Shown piece by piece: positions 11,582 to 22,584 of a DNA stretch of 64,000 nucleotides. The stretch lies in NCBI GenBank assembly GCA_963750935.1, contig CAVVSR010000014.1, positions 62,001 to 126,000 on the forward strand, written 5' to 3'. Below the pieces are notes generated by a model that had not been told where the DNA came from, ran no database searches, and saw only the letters and a program-made list of their open reading frames with translations. Made by a program: the position numbers and the translations under genes. Origin of the DNA: JACCXG01 sp963750935. Lineage in GTDB: Bacteria > Acidobacteriota > Vicinamibacteria > Vicinamibacterales > 2-12-FULL-66-21. Numbering within the stretch: position 1 is the stretch's first letter; every line of letters starts with the position of its first letter.

Positions 11582-14500
11582 ATGAAATCGTGGATCGTCG
11601 CGGCCCTGGCCGTGTGCCTGGTCGCCGCCGGGGCCCCGCTGGCCGGGGCGCAGGAGGCGCGTGGCACGCTGCAGGGCAGAGTGTCCGATGCGAGCGGAGC
11701 GGTCGTGCCTGGTGCGACCGTGGAAATCACCAACATCGCAACCGGCGTCAGCACGCCGACGACCTCGAACGAGGAGGGCAACTTCCGTGTGCCGTTCCTC
11801 AACCCCGGAACCTATCGCGTCACCGTCACGCTCGACGGTTTCAGCAAGTTCGTCAGCCAGAACATCGACCTGCACGTCGCCGAGGTGCTGAACGTGGACG
11901 CCACGCTGCAGCCAGGACGGGTCACCGACGAGGTGACCGTCAGCGCCGCCGCCACCGTGGTCGATTCCTCGTCGTCCGGCCTCGGGCAGGTCGTCGACGC
12001 CCGCCGGATCTCCGAGCTGCCGATCCGCGAAGGCACCGCGGTCGAGCTCGTCATCCTCGCGCCAGGCGTCCAGAACACGACCGACCTGCGCTCGCGCAAG
12101 GCCGCCTTCAACAACGGCCTCTCGCAGTGGGCGAGCGACGGCGCCGGTGAGAAGCGCAACGACTTCACCATCGACGGCGTGGCCAACGTCGCCGCCGACC
12201 GCGTCGCCTACAGCCCGCCCTCGGCGGCGGTGGAGGAGTTCAAGATCACGACGGCGACCTACGACGCCGCGGTCGGCAACGCCATGGGCGCGTCGGTCAA
12301 CCTGGTGACCAAGAGCGGCACCAACAGCCTGCGCGGCCAGGTCTACGAGTGGTTCCGCGGCGCCGACCTCGACGCGCCGAACTACTTCGACGAGAAGGCC
12401 GGCCGTCCCAAGCGCGACTACAAGGACAACCGCTTCGGCGCCGCCGTCGGCGGCCCGATCGCGCGGAGCAAGACCTTCTACTTCGCCAACGTCGAGGCCA
12501 ATCCGTTCCAGGTGCCGACCTCGGTGCACGCTGACCGTCCCCACCGCGAAGATGCGGACCGGCGATTTCTCGGACCTGCTCGCGCTCGGCGCGCAGTACC
12601 AGATCTACGATCCGGCGACGACGCGTCCGCACCCGACCACCGCCGGCCGCTTCATCCGCGATCCGTTCCCGGGCAACATCATTCCGCAGGATCGCATCAG
12701 CCCGGTGGCGCGGAGCATTCTCGACTTCTACCCGCTGCCCAACCAGCCGGGAACGGCCGACGGCGCCAACAACTTCACCAACCCGACCGCGGTCGCGTTC
12801 GAGACGTATTACACGGCCACGGCCCGCGTCGATCACAACCTGTCCGACCGCCACCGCATCTACGGCCGATTCAGCTGGGACTTCTGGGAAGAGGAAAAGG
12901 ACGATCGGTTCGACAACCTCTCGACCGGCATCTTCCTCAACCGCAAGAACCGGGTGTTCGCGCTCGACGATGCCTACACCATCAAGAACAACATGCTGAT
13001 GAACGTGCGCGGCGGGTTCACGCGGCAGCTGTTCCCGGAGCGGCGCCGCAGCCAGGGCTTCGACCTGTCCTCGCTCGGCTTCGCCAACTCGCTGGTGTCG
13101 CTGGTGCCGGCCGATCTCGCGACGTTCCCGAACGTCACGTACGACGGCTACCAGGCGTTCAGCCCGTGGGAGTCCGGCGACGGCTTCTTCACGACCGACG
13201 TCTACAACGTCACCGGCAGCCTGATCTGGCTGATCGGCAACCACAACCTGAAGCTCGGCACCGAGTACCGCCGCTACGTCGAGAACTCCAGCCGCTTCCC
13301 GACCGCGGTGTCGCCGTCGATCGCGTTCGGCACCACGTGGACCCGCGGCCCGCTCGACAACTCCGCGGTGGCGCCGCGCGGCCAGGACTTCGCGTCGTTC
13401 CTGCTCGGCCTGCCGACCGGCGGCTCGATGAGCCGCGCCGCCGAATACAAGGAGCGCAGCGGCGTCACCGCGCTCTACGCGCACAACGACTGGCGCGTCC
13501 GCAACAACCTCACGCTCAACCTCGGGCTGCGGTGGGAGTACGAGTCGCCGCTGTCGGAATCCGAGGACCGCATGATCAGCGGCTTCGACTTCGATACGCC
13601 GCTGCCGATCGCCGGGACGGTGCAGGCCAACTACGCGCGCAACCCGATCGCCGAGATCCCGGTGTCCCAGTTCCAGGTGCGGGGCGGCGTGCTGTATCCC
13701 GACACCGGCGGACCGCAGGCCGCCTGGGAGGGCACCTACTCCAACTTCATGCCGCGCGCCGGATTCTCGTGGCAGCCGCAGGAAAAGACCGCGGTCCGCG
13801 GCGGCTACGGCCTGTTCTACGACGTGCTCGGCCCGAACCGCATCAGCGCCAACCAGACCGGCTACTCGCGGACGACGTCGCTGGTGCCGTCGCTGGACAA
13901 CGGGCAGACCTTCGTCGCCACGCTGGCCAATCCGTTTCCGTCCGGGCTGCTCGAGCCGGTCGGCAGCGGCCTCGGCCTGATGACGAACGTCGGCCTGGGC
14001 GTCGGCTTCCCCTACGTCGGCGAGGTCCGCACGCCGCGGACGCACCGCTGGTCGCTCGGCCTCCAGCACGAGCTGCCGGGGTACTTCCTGATCGAAGGCA
14101 CCTACGTCGGCTCGTACTCGGAGAACATCCCGGTCAGCCGCGAACTGAACCCGACGCCGGGCCAGTACTTCTCGACGTCGCCGGTGCGCGACGACGCCAC
14201 CAACAACTTCCTGTCGCAGCAGGTCGCGAACCCGTACGCCGGACTGCTGCCGGGCACCAACATCAACGGCGCCAATGTCGCCAGGTCGCAGCTGCTGCGC
14301 CCGTACTCGCAGTTCACCAGCATCACCGCGCTCGAGACCAACGGCATCTCGGACTACACGTCCTTCCAGGGCCGCATCGAGCGCCGGATGGTGAACGGCT
14401 TCACCGTGCAGGTCGCCTACACCTGGTCCAAGACGATGACCGAGACCGGCTACCTGAACGCGTTCGACAGCGAGCTCGAGCGCGTCATCGGGCCGTTCGA

Positions 14501-15035
14501 TCGCACCCACGTCTTCGTCACCAGCGGCATCGTCGAGCTGCCGTTCGGGCAGAACCGCCACTGGGGACGTGACTGGAACGGCATCACCGAAGGCTTGCTC
14601 GGCGGCTGGCAGGTGTCGTTCCTGTTCCGGGCGCAGAGCGGCGCGCCGCTCGGCTTCGGCAACTTCCTGTTCGCGCCCGGATCGACGATCGACGACGTGG
14701 TGCTGTCGGGGGATCGCGACGAGAACCGCTGGTTCAACGTCGACGCCTTCAACCGCGTGACCGCGCAGCAGCTGGTGTCGAACGTGCGGACGCAGCCGAG
14801 CCGCTTCGGCGAAGTGCGCGGCCCCGGCTACTCGCTGCTCGACCTCGGCTTCCTGAAGAACATCAACCTTGGCAGCCGGATGCGTGCGCAGTTCCGTGCC
14901 GAGGTCTACAACGCGCTGAATCGCGCCAACCTGGGCGGCCCGAACACCACGCCGACCAACAGCGCGTTCGGCACGATCACCGCCCAGAACGGCCTGCCGC
15001 GGCAGCTGCAGCTCGCGGCGAAGCTCAGCTTCTAG
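11582..15035 (+). CDS. Oar-like TonB-dependent receptor with N-terminal carboxypeptidase-regulatory domain (frame break at about 12526)
   Basis: About 1150 residues, longer than classical TonB receptors but usual for the Oar-like group. ATG 11582 follows GGGAGGAAGCTG. A signal peptide is followed by a carboxypeptidase-regulatory-like domain (residues about 25-110, GRVSDASGAVVPGATVEI), a plug region (RISELPIREGTAVELVILAPG) and a long outer-membrane barrel that ends in an aromatic residue (AAKLSF). The family imports or docks large substrates such as peptides or oligosaccharides. The frame changes at gtgcacg (12524-12530); GTGCGCACG would rejoin LTVPTAKMRTGDF to the upstream part. A TTGACA box at 11497 lies 80 bases before the start, but no convincing -10 follows at normal spacing. 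Confidence 0.9.
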
Positions 15036-15150
15036 AAGTCAGAAGTCAGAAGGGAAAAGTCAAAATGAGGGAAAGGCCGGAACGTCTGGCCTTTCCCTCC
15101 CGTGCTTTTGACTTCTAACTTTTGACTTCCGTACTTTCTACACTTTCTCC
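15036..15150. terminator. Bidirectional hairpin built from 7-base repeats (agaagtc)
   Basis: The spacer between the convergent receptor and malate synthase genes holds agaagtc, agaagtc, agaaggg, aaaagtc and similar 7-base units. These are followed by a perfect 12-base stem (gagggaaaggcc / ggcctttccctc) and then by the reverse-complement units cttttgacttctaactttt. The outer arms also pair (aagtcaaaa with ttttgactt), and T-rich runs flank the stem on both strands, as expected for an intrinsic terminator that serves both genes. Confidence 0.8.
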
Positions 15151-15158
15151 TGTCATCG

Positions 15159-17027
15159 TCAAAAATCAACGTTCTCCGTCAGCCGAGCTCCTTCGTTCCG
15201 GAACCTCTCGGTCAGCGTGCGAATCCGGCGCTGCGCCTCGGCCAGGTTCGTGTTCTCGAGATTGAGGTTGAGCAGGTCGATGTACCAGGGCAGCTTCACG
15301 TCGCTGACCACGTAGGCGTCCACGATCGCCCGCGCGACCGGCAGCGTCGTGGTCTTCGACACGTCGTGGACGTCGCGATTGCCGGCGGCGAGCAGCTTGC
15401 CGTACTCCTCTTCCAGCAGGCGCCTGACGAAGCCGTCGGTGACGGGATCGCCAGCCTTCACGCCGGCCGCCTCGTCATCGGCGGTGAACGTGGCGCCCTT
15501 GTGCAGCCACTCCCACAGGATGCTCAACCGGATCTCGCCGGTTGCCATGTCTTCCATCAGATACAGCACGTCGTCGTTGCCGAAGAAGTCGGCGGGCTTG
15601 AGCGCGGCGGCCTGCAGCCCCTGGCCGAAGGCGTTGCCGTACTGGAGCGCGACGCTGGCGAGATCGCGCGCCCCCCTCACGGTGCGCGGCGCCGGCTCGA
15701 GCAGCGTCAGCCCCTCGGCGTCGGCAGGCGTGTAGGTCAGCGGCGGGAACCGCCGTCCGAGCTGGTTCGGCTCGCCCGCCTTTTCCCACACCGGTCGAAC
15801 GATGTGGACCATCTTCCAGTGCGCGACCCATTTGCCGCTCGCGCCTTCGCGCTGCTCGCGCTCTGCGCCGGCGAGCGCGCGGGCCATGCCGGCGGCGACG
15901 CCGGCAGGCGACCCGACCGGGATGTTCGGTTCCATCCCGCCCTGCCACAGCGCGAACCGGCCGCCCCGATCGGGCGTGTTGACCGCCCGGCGGACGCGGT
16001 CCTCGTAGTTGCGCATGTAGCCGTAGGTCATCGTGATGGCGTCGATGTTCGGGTTCACGAACTCGCGTGCCCACGCCATCGCGTCGGAGACGCTGTTGAT
16101 GTAGTCCCACCGCCCGGTGTTGAAGCCGACGAACCGCTCGTGCAGCGCGGCGCGAATCTCCATCAGCTGGAAGCTCGCCTCGATCTGCTCGACCAGCACG
16201 TACGTCCGGACTGTCCCGACCGGCAGCCCGAGATGCTGTTCGAGCGCCCCGAGCATGCCGTTCCAGACCGCGGCTTCCTCTGCGGTCTGAATCTTCGGCA
16301 GATACAGCACGATCGATCGGCCAGCGCGCCGGAGCGCCTCGTGGTTGTGGACGACGTAGAGCGTGGCGTCGACGATCGAGGCGGAGAAGCCGCCGCCGCC
16401 GGCGTGGCGGACGTGCCGGTCGTCGAGATGCAGGCCGCGCGGCCGGAAGATCGTCGTCGTGAAGTCGATCTGCCGCTTCCAGTCCTCGACGATCGGCCGG
16501 CCGAGGAAGTCGGCGGACCAGCGGTTCATCTCGACGGCGACCTGGCTGGCGACGTCCAGGAACTGCGGGTCGCGGCCGATCGCCAGCCTCAGGTTCCGCT
16601 GGTTGTCGAGCGACATCGTCGAGACTTGCCCGAGCGCGTCCTCGCCGTCGAACATCCAGCCGTCGGCGCCGGAGAGCAGGGCATACGCGACGTTGCGGAT
16701 GCTCTTCGCGACCGGGGTATTCGGTTTGGCCGCCGGGCCGGTGCCCTGGATCCACTGCCGCTGCAGATCGGCGGGGATGTCGCTGCCGTCGAACCGCGCG
16801 TCTCGCGCCTGCTGCACCGTGAAGGACGTTCGCGGGATCGAGGACGCCGGGTCGAGGAACATGATGCGCTCGCCGTTCCTGGCGCGCCGCGCGCGCCGTT
16901 CGAGCCGGGTCCGCATCACCTCCTGGCGATCGCCGTCGAAATTGCGCAGGCTGTTGAGGGCATCGAGCACCGCCCTGGTGTACACGTCCGCGTACTGTTG
17001 GTCGAGGTTGCGCCGAATCTCCAGCAA
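15159..17027 (-). CDS. Malate synthase (A-type)
   Basis: 622 residues from a TTG start at 17027, preceded by GGAGTAGATCGAC; no ATG fits the conserved N-terminus better. The order of malate synthase motifs is present: FDGEDALGQ (cf. DGEDS), FRPRGLHLDDRHV (cf. RPRGWHLDEKH), LVEQIEASFQLMEI with VGFNTGRWDYI, WQGGMEPNIP and GKWVAHWKMVHIVRP. The enzyme condenses glyoxylate with acetyl-CoA to malate in the cytoplasm. Several signature positions differ from textbook malate synthase A (for instance GGMEPNIP for GGMAAQIP), so it is a divergent member. It lies 88 bases downstream of a D-malate/tartrate-type dehydrogenase gene in the same direction. No isocitrate lyase is in the window. Confidence 0.87.
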   Translation of the reverse strand: MLEIRRNLDQQYADVYTRAVLDALNSLRNFDGDRQEVMRTRLERRARRARNGERIMFLDPASSIPRTSFTVQQARDARFDGSDIPADLQRQWIQGTGPAAKPNTPVAKSIRNVAYALLSGADGWMFDGEDALGQVSTMSLDNQRNLRLAIGRDPQFLDVASQVAVEMNRWSADFLGRPIVEDWKRQIDFTTTIFRPRGLHLDDRHVRHAGGGGFSASIVDATLYVVHNHEALRRAGRSIVLYLPKIQTAEEAAVWNGMLGALEQHLGLPVGTVRTYVLVEQIEASFQLMEIRAALHERFVGFNTGRWDYINSVSDAMAWAREFVNPNIDAITMTYGYMRNYEDRVRRAVNTPDRGGRFALWQGGMEPNIPVGSPAGVAAGMARALAGAEREQREGASGKWVAHWKMVHIVRPVWEKAGEPNQLGRRFPPLTYTPADAEGLTLLEPAPRTVRGARDLASVALQYGNAFGQGLQAAALKPADFFGNDDVLYLMEDMATGEIRLSILWEWLHKGATFTADDEAAGVKAGDPVTDGFVRRLLEEEYGKLLAAGNRDVHDVSKTTTLPVARAIVDAYVVSDVKLPWYIDLLNLNLENTNLAEAQRRIRTLTERFRNEGARLTENVDF

Positions 17028-17115
17028 GTCGATCTACTCCTATGAGTTGCGCCGATTCCGCTGATTTCGTCGATTCTACGACGGCGAATGCGTGAGGCGG
17101 ATTGGAGGGGCGCTG

Positions 17116-18205
17116 CTAGTCAGGCGCTCCCGCGAGCAGCTCGTTCAAGCGCGCGACCACCATTTCGGTGACCGTCCTCGTGGTGCCGGTGCCGCCCAGG
17201 TCGGCGGTCAGGCCGTATCCGGCGGTCAGGACGTCGATGACTGCGTGCTCGACGAGCGCGGCGGCGCTGGTCTTCGCCGAGGAACTCGACCATCTGCGCA
17301 CCCGAGAGGATCGCCGCCATCGGATTGGCGACGCCGAGGCCGGCGATGTCTGGCGCCGAGCCGTGCACCGGCTCGAACATCGACGGATACGTCCGCTCCG
17401 GGTTGAGGTTCGCGCTTGGCGCCAGGCCGAGGCTGCCGGTGATGGCCGCGCTGAGGTCGGTCAGGATGTCGCCGAACAGGTTCGACGCAACCATGACGTC
17501 GAAGGACTCCGGACGCCGGACGAGATCCATGCAGGCGGCATCCACGAGCAGCGACTCGGTGCGGATGTCGGGATAGTCGCGCGCCACCTCGGCGAACACG
17601 CGATCCCAGAACGCCATGCTGTAGCCCTGCGCATTCGCCTTGCTGACCGACGTGACCAGCCGCTTCTTGGCGCGGCGCCGCGCCAGCTCGAAGGCGAAGC
17701 GGACGATGCGCTCGGTGCCGTGGCGCGTGAAGATCGCGGACTGCACGGCGACCGCGGCCGGCGACTCCGGATACAGCACGCCGCCGACCTGCGCGTACTC
17801 CCCTTCGGTGTTCTCGCGCACGACGACGAAGTCGATGTCGCCGGCGCGCTTGCCGGCAAGCGGGCAGCGTACGCCTGGATAGAGGACCGCCGGCCGCACG
17901 CACGCGTACTGATCGAAGCTGCGCCGGATCGGGAGCAGCAGCCCGTTCAGCGTGACGTTGTCCTGGATGCCGGGGTCACCGACCGCGCCGAACAGGATCG
18001 CGTCGAAGCCGCGCAGCTGGTCGAGCGCGTCGTCGGCCATCATGCGGCCGTTCGCGCGGTAGTACTCCGAGCCCCACGGGAAGTTCGTCCACTCGATGGT
18101 GAAGGCCAGCCGCGCGGCGGCGGCGTTGAGGACTTCGATGGCGGCAGGGGTGACTTCTTTGCCGATCCCGTCCCCGGGTATGACGGCGATTCGATGACGG
18201 CGCAT
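17116..18205 (-). CDS. Isopropylmalate/isocitrate-dehydrogenase family enzyme, D-malate/tartrate dehydrogenase type (frame break at about 17269)
   Basis: About 363 residues. The beta-decarboxylating dehydrogenase family is shown by IAVIPGDGIGKEV at the N-terminus, FVVVRENTEGEYAQVGG, SVSKANAQ, DAACMDLV and PVHGSAPDIAG. The segment RENTEGEYAQVGG and the opening LLLPIRRSFDQYACVRP resemble tartrate/D-malate dehydrogenases more than LeuB, so oxidative decarboxylation of D-malate or tartrate to pyruvate-level products with NAD is likely. The last 55 residues are in another frame: LGED and SAAALVEHAVIDVL are separated by a break near 17269 that may be one extra base or two missing. It is upstream of malate synthase and divergent from the DinB gene. 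Confidence 0.86.
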
Positions 18206-18293
18206 GACGGCTTCGGGCTCCGGCTGGCGTTGATCTGTCGCATCGGAGTATTGCACCGTATATGGTGAACGGGACAACAGAAGAGGTATGCCT

Positions 18294-18803
18294 ATGCGAA
18301 TGACGGAGATATTTCTCGCCGAGCTGGAGCGCGAGGCGGCCCGATCCAGGAGCGTGCTCGAGCAGACGCCGGAAGGCAAGCGCGAGTGGAAGCCGCACGA
18401 TCGCTCGATGCCCTTCGGCTACCTGGCCGAGCTGGTGGCGATGATTCCCTCGTGGATTGCGTTCGCCATCACCCAGGACGAGCTCGACATCGCGCCGAAG
18501 GATGGCCCCAAGTACAAGCCCGAGCCGATGAACACGAGCCAGGAGCTCGTCGCCGGGCTGGACAAGGCGGTCGCTCAGGCGAGGGAGGCGCTCCAGAAGA
18601 CCCACGACGACTTCCTCAACACCCCCTGGAAGCTGCTGTCCGGAGGCACCGTCGTCATGGAGTTTCCCCGCCACATCGTCATTCGCGACACGTTCAGCCA
18701 CTCGGCGCACCATCGCGGCCAGATGACCGTCTACCTGCGCATGCTCGGCGCGAAAGTGCCGGCCGTCTACGGTCCGTCGGCAGACGAGCGCAAATTCGCC
18801 TGA
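18294..18803 (+). CDS. DinB-family protein
   Basis: 169 residues. Of the two in-frame ATGs at 18288 and 18294, the second sits seven bases from AGAGG and is preferred. The protein has the DinB/YfiT four-helix layout: an N-terminal helix MTEIFLAELEREAARSRSVL, a first metal-site region near PFGYLAELVAMIPSW, and the C-terminal SHSAHHRGQMTVYLRMLG. The histidines in HSAHHRGQ are the usual divalent metal ligands. The family covers thiol-dependent transferases and stress proteins; the substrate is not deducible. It is transcribed alone, and a convergent array and hairpin region follows. Confidence 0.85.
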   Translation: MRMTEIFLAELEREAARSRSVLEQTPEGKREWKPHDRSMPFGYLAELVAMIPSWIAFAITQDELDIAPKDGPKYKPEPMNTSQELVAGLDKAVAQAREALQKTHDDFLNTPWKLLSGGTVVMEFPRHIVIRDTFSHSAHHRGQMTVYLRMLGAKVPAVYGPSADERKFA

Positions 18804-18807
18804 GCGC

Positions 18808-18852
18808 GTGCGCTGAGCACGTTCGCTGAGCACGTTCGCACGTAGCACGTAC
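18808..18852. repeat. Short 7-base array (gcacgtt/agcacgt)
   Basis: Directly after the DinB stop codon the sequence repeats gcacgtt, cgctga, gcacgtt, cgcacgt and agcacgt. Most units are seven bases. It is part of the heptamer pattern seen at most gene ends in this window. Confidence 0.65.
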
Positions 18853-18858
18853 AAAAGA

Positions 18859-18884
18859 AACGGCCGGCGTTGCCGCCGGCCGTT
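18859..18884 (-). terminator. Intrinsic terminator on the minus strand
   Basis: A perfect 11-base GC-rich stem (aacggccggcg / cgccggccgtt) with a four-base loop. On the minus strand it is followed by TTTCTTTTG, the layout of an intrinsic terminator. It ends a minus-strand transcript that would include the tiny ORF at 18913-18942. Confidence 0.75.
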
Positions 18885-18912
18885 CGTCTTGCGATCGAGC
18901 GTTGGGAGCGTC

Positions 18913-18942
18913 TTAGCGACGACTCCCGGTGGTGTCTGCCAT
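18913..18942 (-). CDS. Candidate 9-residue ORF (MADTTGSRR)
   Basis: A minimal ORF with an ideal ribosome site: GGGAGG ends seven bases before ATG 18942, and the frame closes after nine codons with TAA. A perfect hairpin plus T-run terminator lies 28 bases downstream. This layout looks like a leader peptide or a small RNA gene, but no gene in the same direction follows within reach, so it is not an obvious attenuator. An ATG four bases upstream in another frame is too close to the ribosome site. Function unknown. Confidence 0.4.
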   Translation of the reverse strand: MADTTGSRR

Positions 18943-19093
18943 GCATGCACCTCCCGGCCGCGACCGTATGGTTGTGCCCCGATCGAATGGGGGGGCGTGG
19001 TCGCTTGAAGCCTTTGTTTGGCGCCGCGTCATTGCTGCGGCGGTCGAATTCAGGATAACACGCCGCCGCCGAATAGCCAGACGGCGGCTTTCT

Positions 19094-19190
19094 AACTCCC
19101 AACTCCCAATTCCCAACTCCCAAGCGAAAGAGGAGTCGGCCCAAAGCCACTCGCCTTGGGCGTTGGGAGTTGGAGGTTGGGAGTTGACTC
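19094..19190. repeat. Inverted pair of 7-base arrays (aactccc/ttgggag)
   Basis: The units aactccc, aactccc, aattccc and aactccc (19094-19122) are answered by ttgggcg, ttgggag, ttggagg and ttgggag (19156-19186), ending three bases before the stop codon of the receptor gene on the minus strand. The same unit family recurs at 25507-25540. The arms can pair into a hairpin about 100 bases long. Confidence 0.85.
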
Positions 19191-19192
19191 CC

Positions 19193-22100
19193 TCAGAAAT
19201 GCAATTTCACCCCTAGCTGGATCTGACGCGCCGCGTAGGTCGAGCTGATCGCGCCGAAGTTGGCGTTCGAACGGTTGGCGCTGGCCGGCTGGAAATTCGT
19301 CCGGTTGAACAGGTTGAACGCTTCGAGCCGCGCTTCGATGCGGCGATCGCCGCCGATCCCGAACGTCTTGTGCAGTCCGAGATCGAACTGGAAGAACGGA
19401 TGCGCTCGCGCGGCGTTGCGCTCGGCGTTGCCGAACGGCTGGGTCCGGTCGGTCGGGATCTCGACCGTGGCCGGATTCAGGTAGTTCGCGATCGTCCGCT
19501 GGTCGCTCGGCGTCACCGGGTCGCCGGTCAGGTTTGGACGGTAGGTCGGGCTGCCGCTCACGGAGAAGATCCCCGACGGCGAGTACGAGAGGTTGATCGG
19601 CACGCCGCTGGTCATCGTGTTGATGCCGACGACGCGCCAGCCGCCGAGCAGGCCTTCCATCACCGGGTTGAGCTCGCGGCCGTAGCGCCGGTCCTTGCCG
19701 AACGGCACTTCCCATACGAAGCTGGTCGTGTTGTTGAACGGCTGGTCGTAGCCCGAGGTGCCGAACTCTCCCTCGATATCGCTGTAGTTGACGCGGCTGT
19801 TGTCGCCGTTCTGCACCTCGAGGTGGCCCGACGCGTTGTCGCGCGCGCGCGACCAGGTGAACGAGTTCAGCAGGTAGAGCCCGCGCGAGTAGCGATGCTC
19901 GACCTTGACCTGCAGCCCGTGATAGTCCCCCTTGCCGCCGGCGAACGCGATCTGGATTTCCTGGAAGCCCTGGATCGGCCGCCGCGCCTGCAGCGTCGCG
20001 CTCTCGGTCGGCCCGTTCGGGCGCGCCTGGTTGTAGTCGGCGAGGATCATGATGTCGCGGCTCTTGTTGCCGACGTAGCCGACGTCGACCATCAGGCGGG
20101 GCAGCACTTCACGCTGCACCGACACGTGCCAGCTCTGGACGCTGCCGCTCGGGTTGTCCTTCGGGATGTAGTTGACGCGCGCGTTCAGCGTGCTGAAGTT
20201 CGCCGGCACGTTCAGGCCCTCGGGATAGCCCTGCTGCGTGGTCCGGAAGCAGGAGGTCGGCGCGCTGGTCGCGGTGCAGAGCCCCTGCGACGGCTGCTGC
20301 GTGATGCTCAGGCCGACGACGTGAGGACCGTTGAAGGAGAGCAGGTTCTCGCCGCCAAGCCGGTTGAAGTGGATGAAGCTCTTGCCGTAGCCGCTGCGCA
20401 GGATCGTCTTGTCGGTGATCGAGTAGGCGAGGCCGAGCCGCGGCGCGAAGTTGTTGGTGTCGGGATTGACCAGCGCGCGGTCGTAGATCGAGCCGTCCTT
20501 CGCCTGGATCAGCGTGTTCGTCGACGGATCGAAGTTGGTGAGGAAGTTGTCCTTCTCCCACTGCGGCGTCGCGAACTCGTAGCGCAGGCCGAGGTTCAGG
20601 GTCAGCCGCTCGTTGGCCTTGAAGTCGTCCTGGATGTACGCGAAGTGCATCCGCTGGCGCAGGTTGGCGATGAACGGGTTGATCAGCGCATAGGTGTTGC
20701 GCGCGCCGAACATGAAGTCCGCCAGGTTGTAGGTCGCCGGATCCTGCGGCGGCGGTGCCCGGACGGCTGAACTGCCCGCCGTACGTGTCCCGCCCGTACT
20801 TCGGGTTGAAGTCGTCGATCTGCGTGTTGATCGCCTGGTACTCGTAGCCCGTCTTGAAGCTCTGACGGCCGCGAATCCACGAGTAGTTGATCCGCGGGTT
20901 GATGACCGACGGATCCTGGAACTGCGGGTTGCTGTTCTGGCGGCCCCATGCCGTCCACCCGGTCACGCCCTGTTCGGTCAGTCCGCCGGCAAACCGCGGA
21001 TCCGTGGGCAGGCCGGGAATCCCGTAGCCCTCGAGCATGCCGGGCTCGCCGATGCCGACCGGCTCCTTGCCCGCCTCGGTGCGCGACACGCCAAGCCGGA
21101 TTTCGAGCAGCGACGTCGGCGTCAGCGTGAACGTCATGCCGCCGGCGAACTGCTGGTTGAGGACGTGGACGGATGCGTTGGCCGGGCTGCCGGTCTCGCC
21201 CGGAATCGGCGGCGGCTCGAAGTTGTCCAGCTTGCGATGGCTGAAGCGGCCGAACGCCGTCATCCGCGTGCTGAACTGGTGATCGACCTTGACGTCGAAC
21301 TTGTCGTTGTAATCCTGGCGCCGCGGCAGCGAGTCGAAGTTGTTGGAGATGCCGGGCAGCGTCGGATCCGGAAGCCCCGCCAGCACCTGGCGCGCGAACG
21401 GCGTGATCGCGCTGGCCGGGATGATGCCGTCGGCGTAGAGCTCGCCGGTCAGCGGGTTGAGGATCGGCTTGCCGAGATTGCCCTGGCGCTGCTGCAGCGT
21501 CGGGATGCTGGCGAAGGTCATGACCTTCGAGATCTGCCGGAAGCCCTCGTAGTCGCCGAAGAAGAACGTCTGGTTGCGGATGATCGGTCCGCCGAAGACG
21601 AACCCGAACTGGTTGCGATTGAGCTTCGGCTTGACGCCGGAGCTCGGCTTGAAGAACCCGACCGCGTTCAGCCCGTCGTTGCGGTTGAACTCCCACACGC
21701 TGCCGCGGAACTGGTTGGAGCCGCTCTTCATCGAGGCGTTGACGACGGCGCCGCCGGTGCGGCCGAACTCGGCGCTGAAGTTGTTGGTCTGGACCTTGAA
21801 CTCCTCGACCGCGTCGGGCGAGACCTGGACGACCTGGTTCGAGAAGCCCTGGTTGCTGGTGCCGTACGAGTTGTTGTCGACGCCGTCGAGGACGAAGCTG
21901 TTGAGCGCGCTGCGCAGGCCGTGGACGTTGAACGACGCGTCGCGCGACTCGGAGATCGCCGAGCGGCGCACGCCGGGGCTGAGCAGCGCGAGGTCGGCGT
22001 AGGCGCGGCCGTTCAGCGGCAGGTTGACGATCTGCTCCTTGCCGATGACCTGTCCGCGATCGCTCGAATCGGCCTCGAGCAGCGTCGAGGCGCCGCTGAC

Positions 22101-22478
22101 CGTGACCGTCTCGCTGACGCTGCCGGCGGCAAGGGTCAGGTCGACGCGCTGCCGCGCGTTGACCGTCACCTGGACGTTGTCCGTCTGGGCCACCGAAAAG
22201 CCTTGCAGCTCACCCTTGACGCTGTAGATGCCGATGCGGACGTTGAGGAACTGGTAGTTGCCGTCCGCATCGCTCACGGTGGTGGCGGTGATGCCGGTGC
22301 TGACGTTGCGAAGGGTGACGGTCGCGCCGGGCACGACGCTGCCGGATGAATCCTTGACGGTGCCGAGTACGGTCGCGGCGTCGAACTGCGCCAGCGCCGT
22401 CGCGGGCACCAGCGCCGCTGCGATGCCGAGTGCGAGGAGCGAGAGCCGGAATCGAGCGAAGCAATACTGCAGGGTCAT
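19193..22478 (-). CDS. Second Oar-like TonB-dependent receptor (frame break at about 20757)
   Basis: About 1095 residues. ATG 22478 follows AGGAGGTTCA. A signal peptide (residues 1-35, ending ALAQ) is followed by a carboxypeptidase-regulatory-like domain (TVKDSSGSVVPGATVTLRNV), a plug (IVNLPLNGRAYADLALLSPG and VVNASMKSGSNQFRGS) and the barrel ending in GVKLHF, with the C-terminal aromatic residue of an outer membrane protein. The frame changes at gggcacc on the coding strand (20754-20760). GGGCGCACC would join QFSRPG to PPPQDPATYNLADFM. It resembles the receptor at 11582 in layout but not closely in sequence. Just upstream the leader has TATACT, a fair -10 box. Confidence 0.9.
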
Positions 22479-22584
22479 TGAACCTCCTGTTGGGGCGGCG
22501 CAAGTATATGCCACCGTAGCCGACGCCGGCGTGACGCGGATCGGGATTGAGATAGGATCCAGCCGTCAATCGCCCGTTACGCCG

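Noticed and set aside
17266..17272. Assigning every break to GC loss
   Set aside because: Seven breaks (near 17269, 40553, 45338, 46933, 52008, 53155, 59672) fit a single-base change or remain ambiguous, so they are not counted in the 19.
22495..22515. Sigma-54 promoter upstream of the second receptor (TGGCATATACTTGC)
   Set aside because: The spacer between TGGC and TTGC is one base too short, a change known to abolish such promoters. TATACT may instead be a -10 box.
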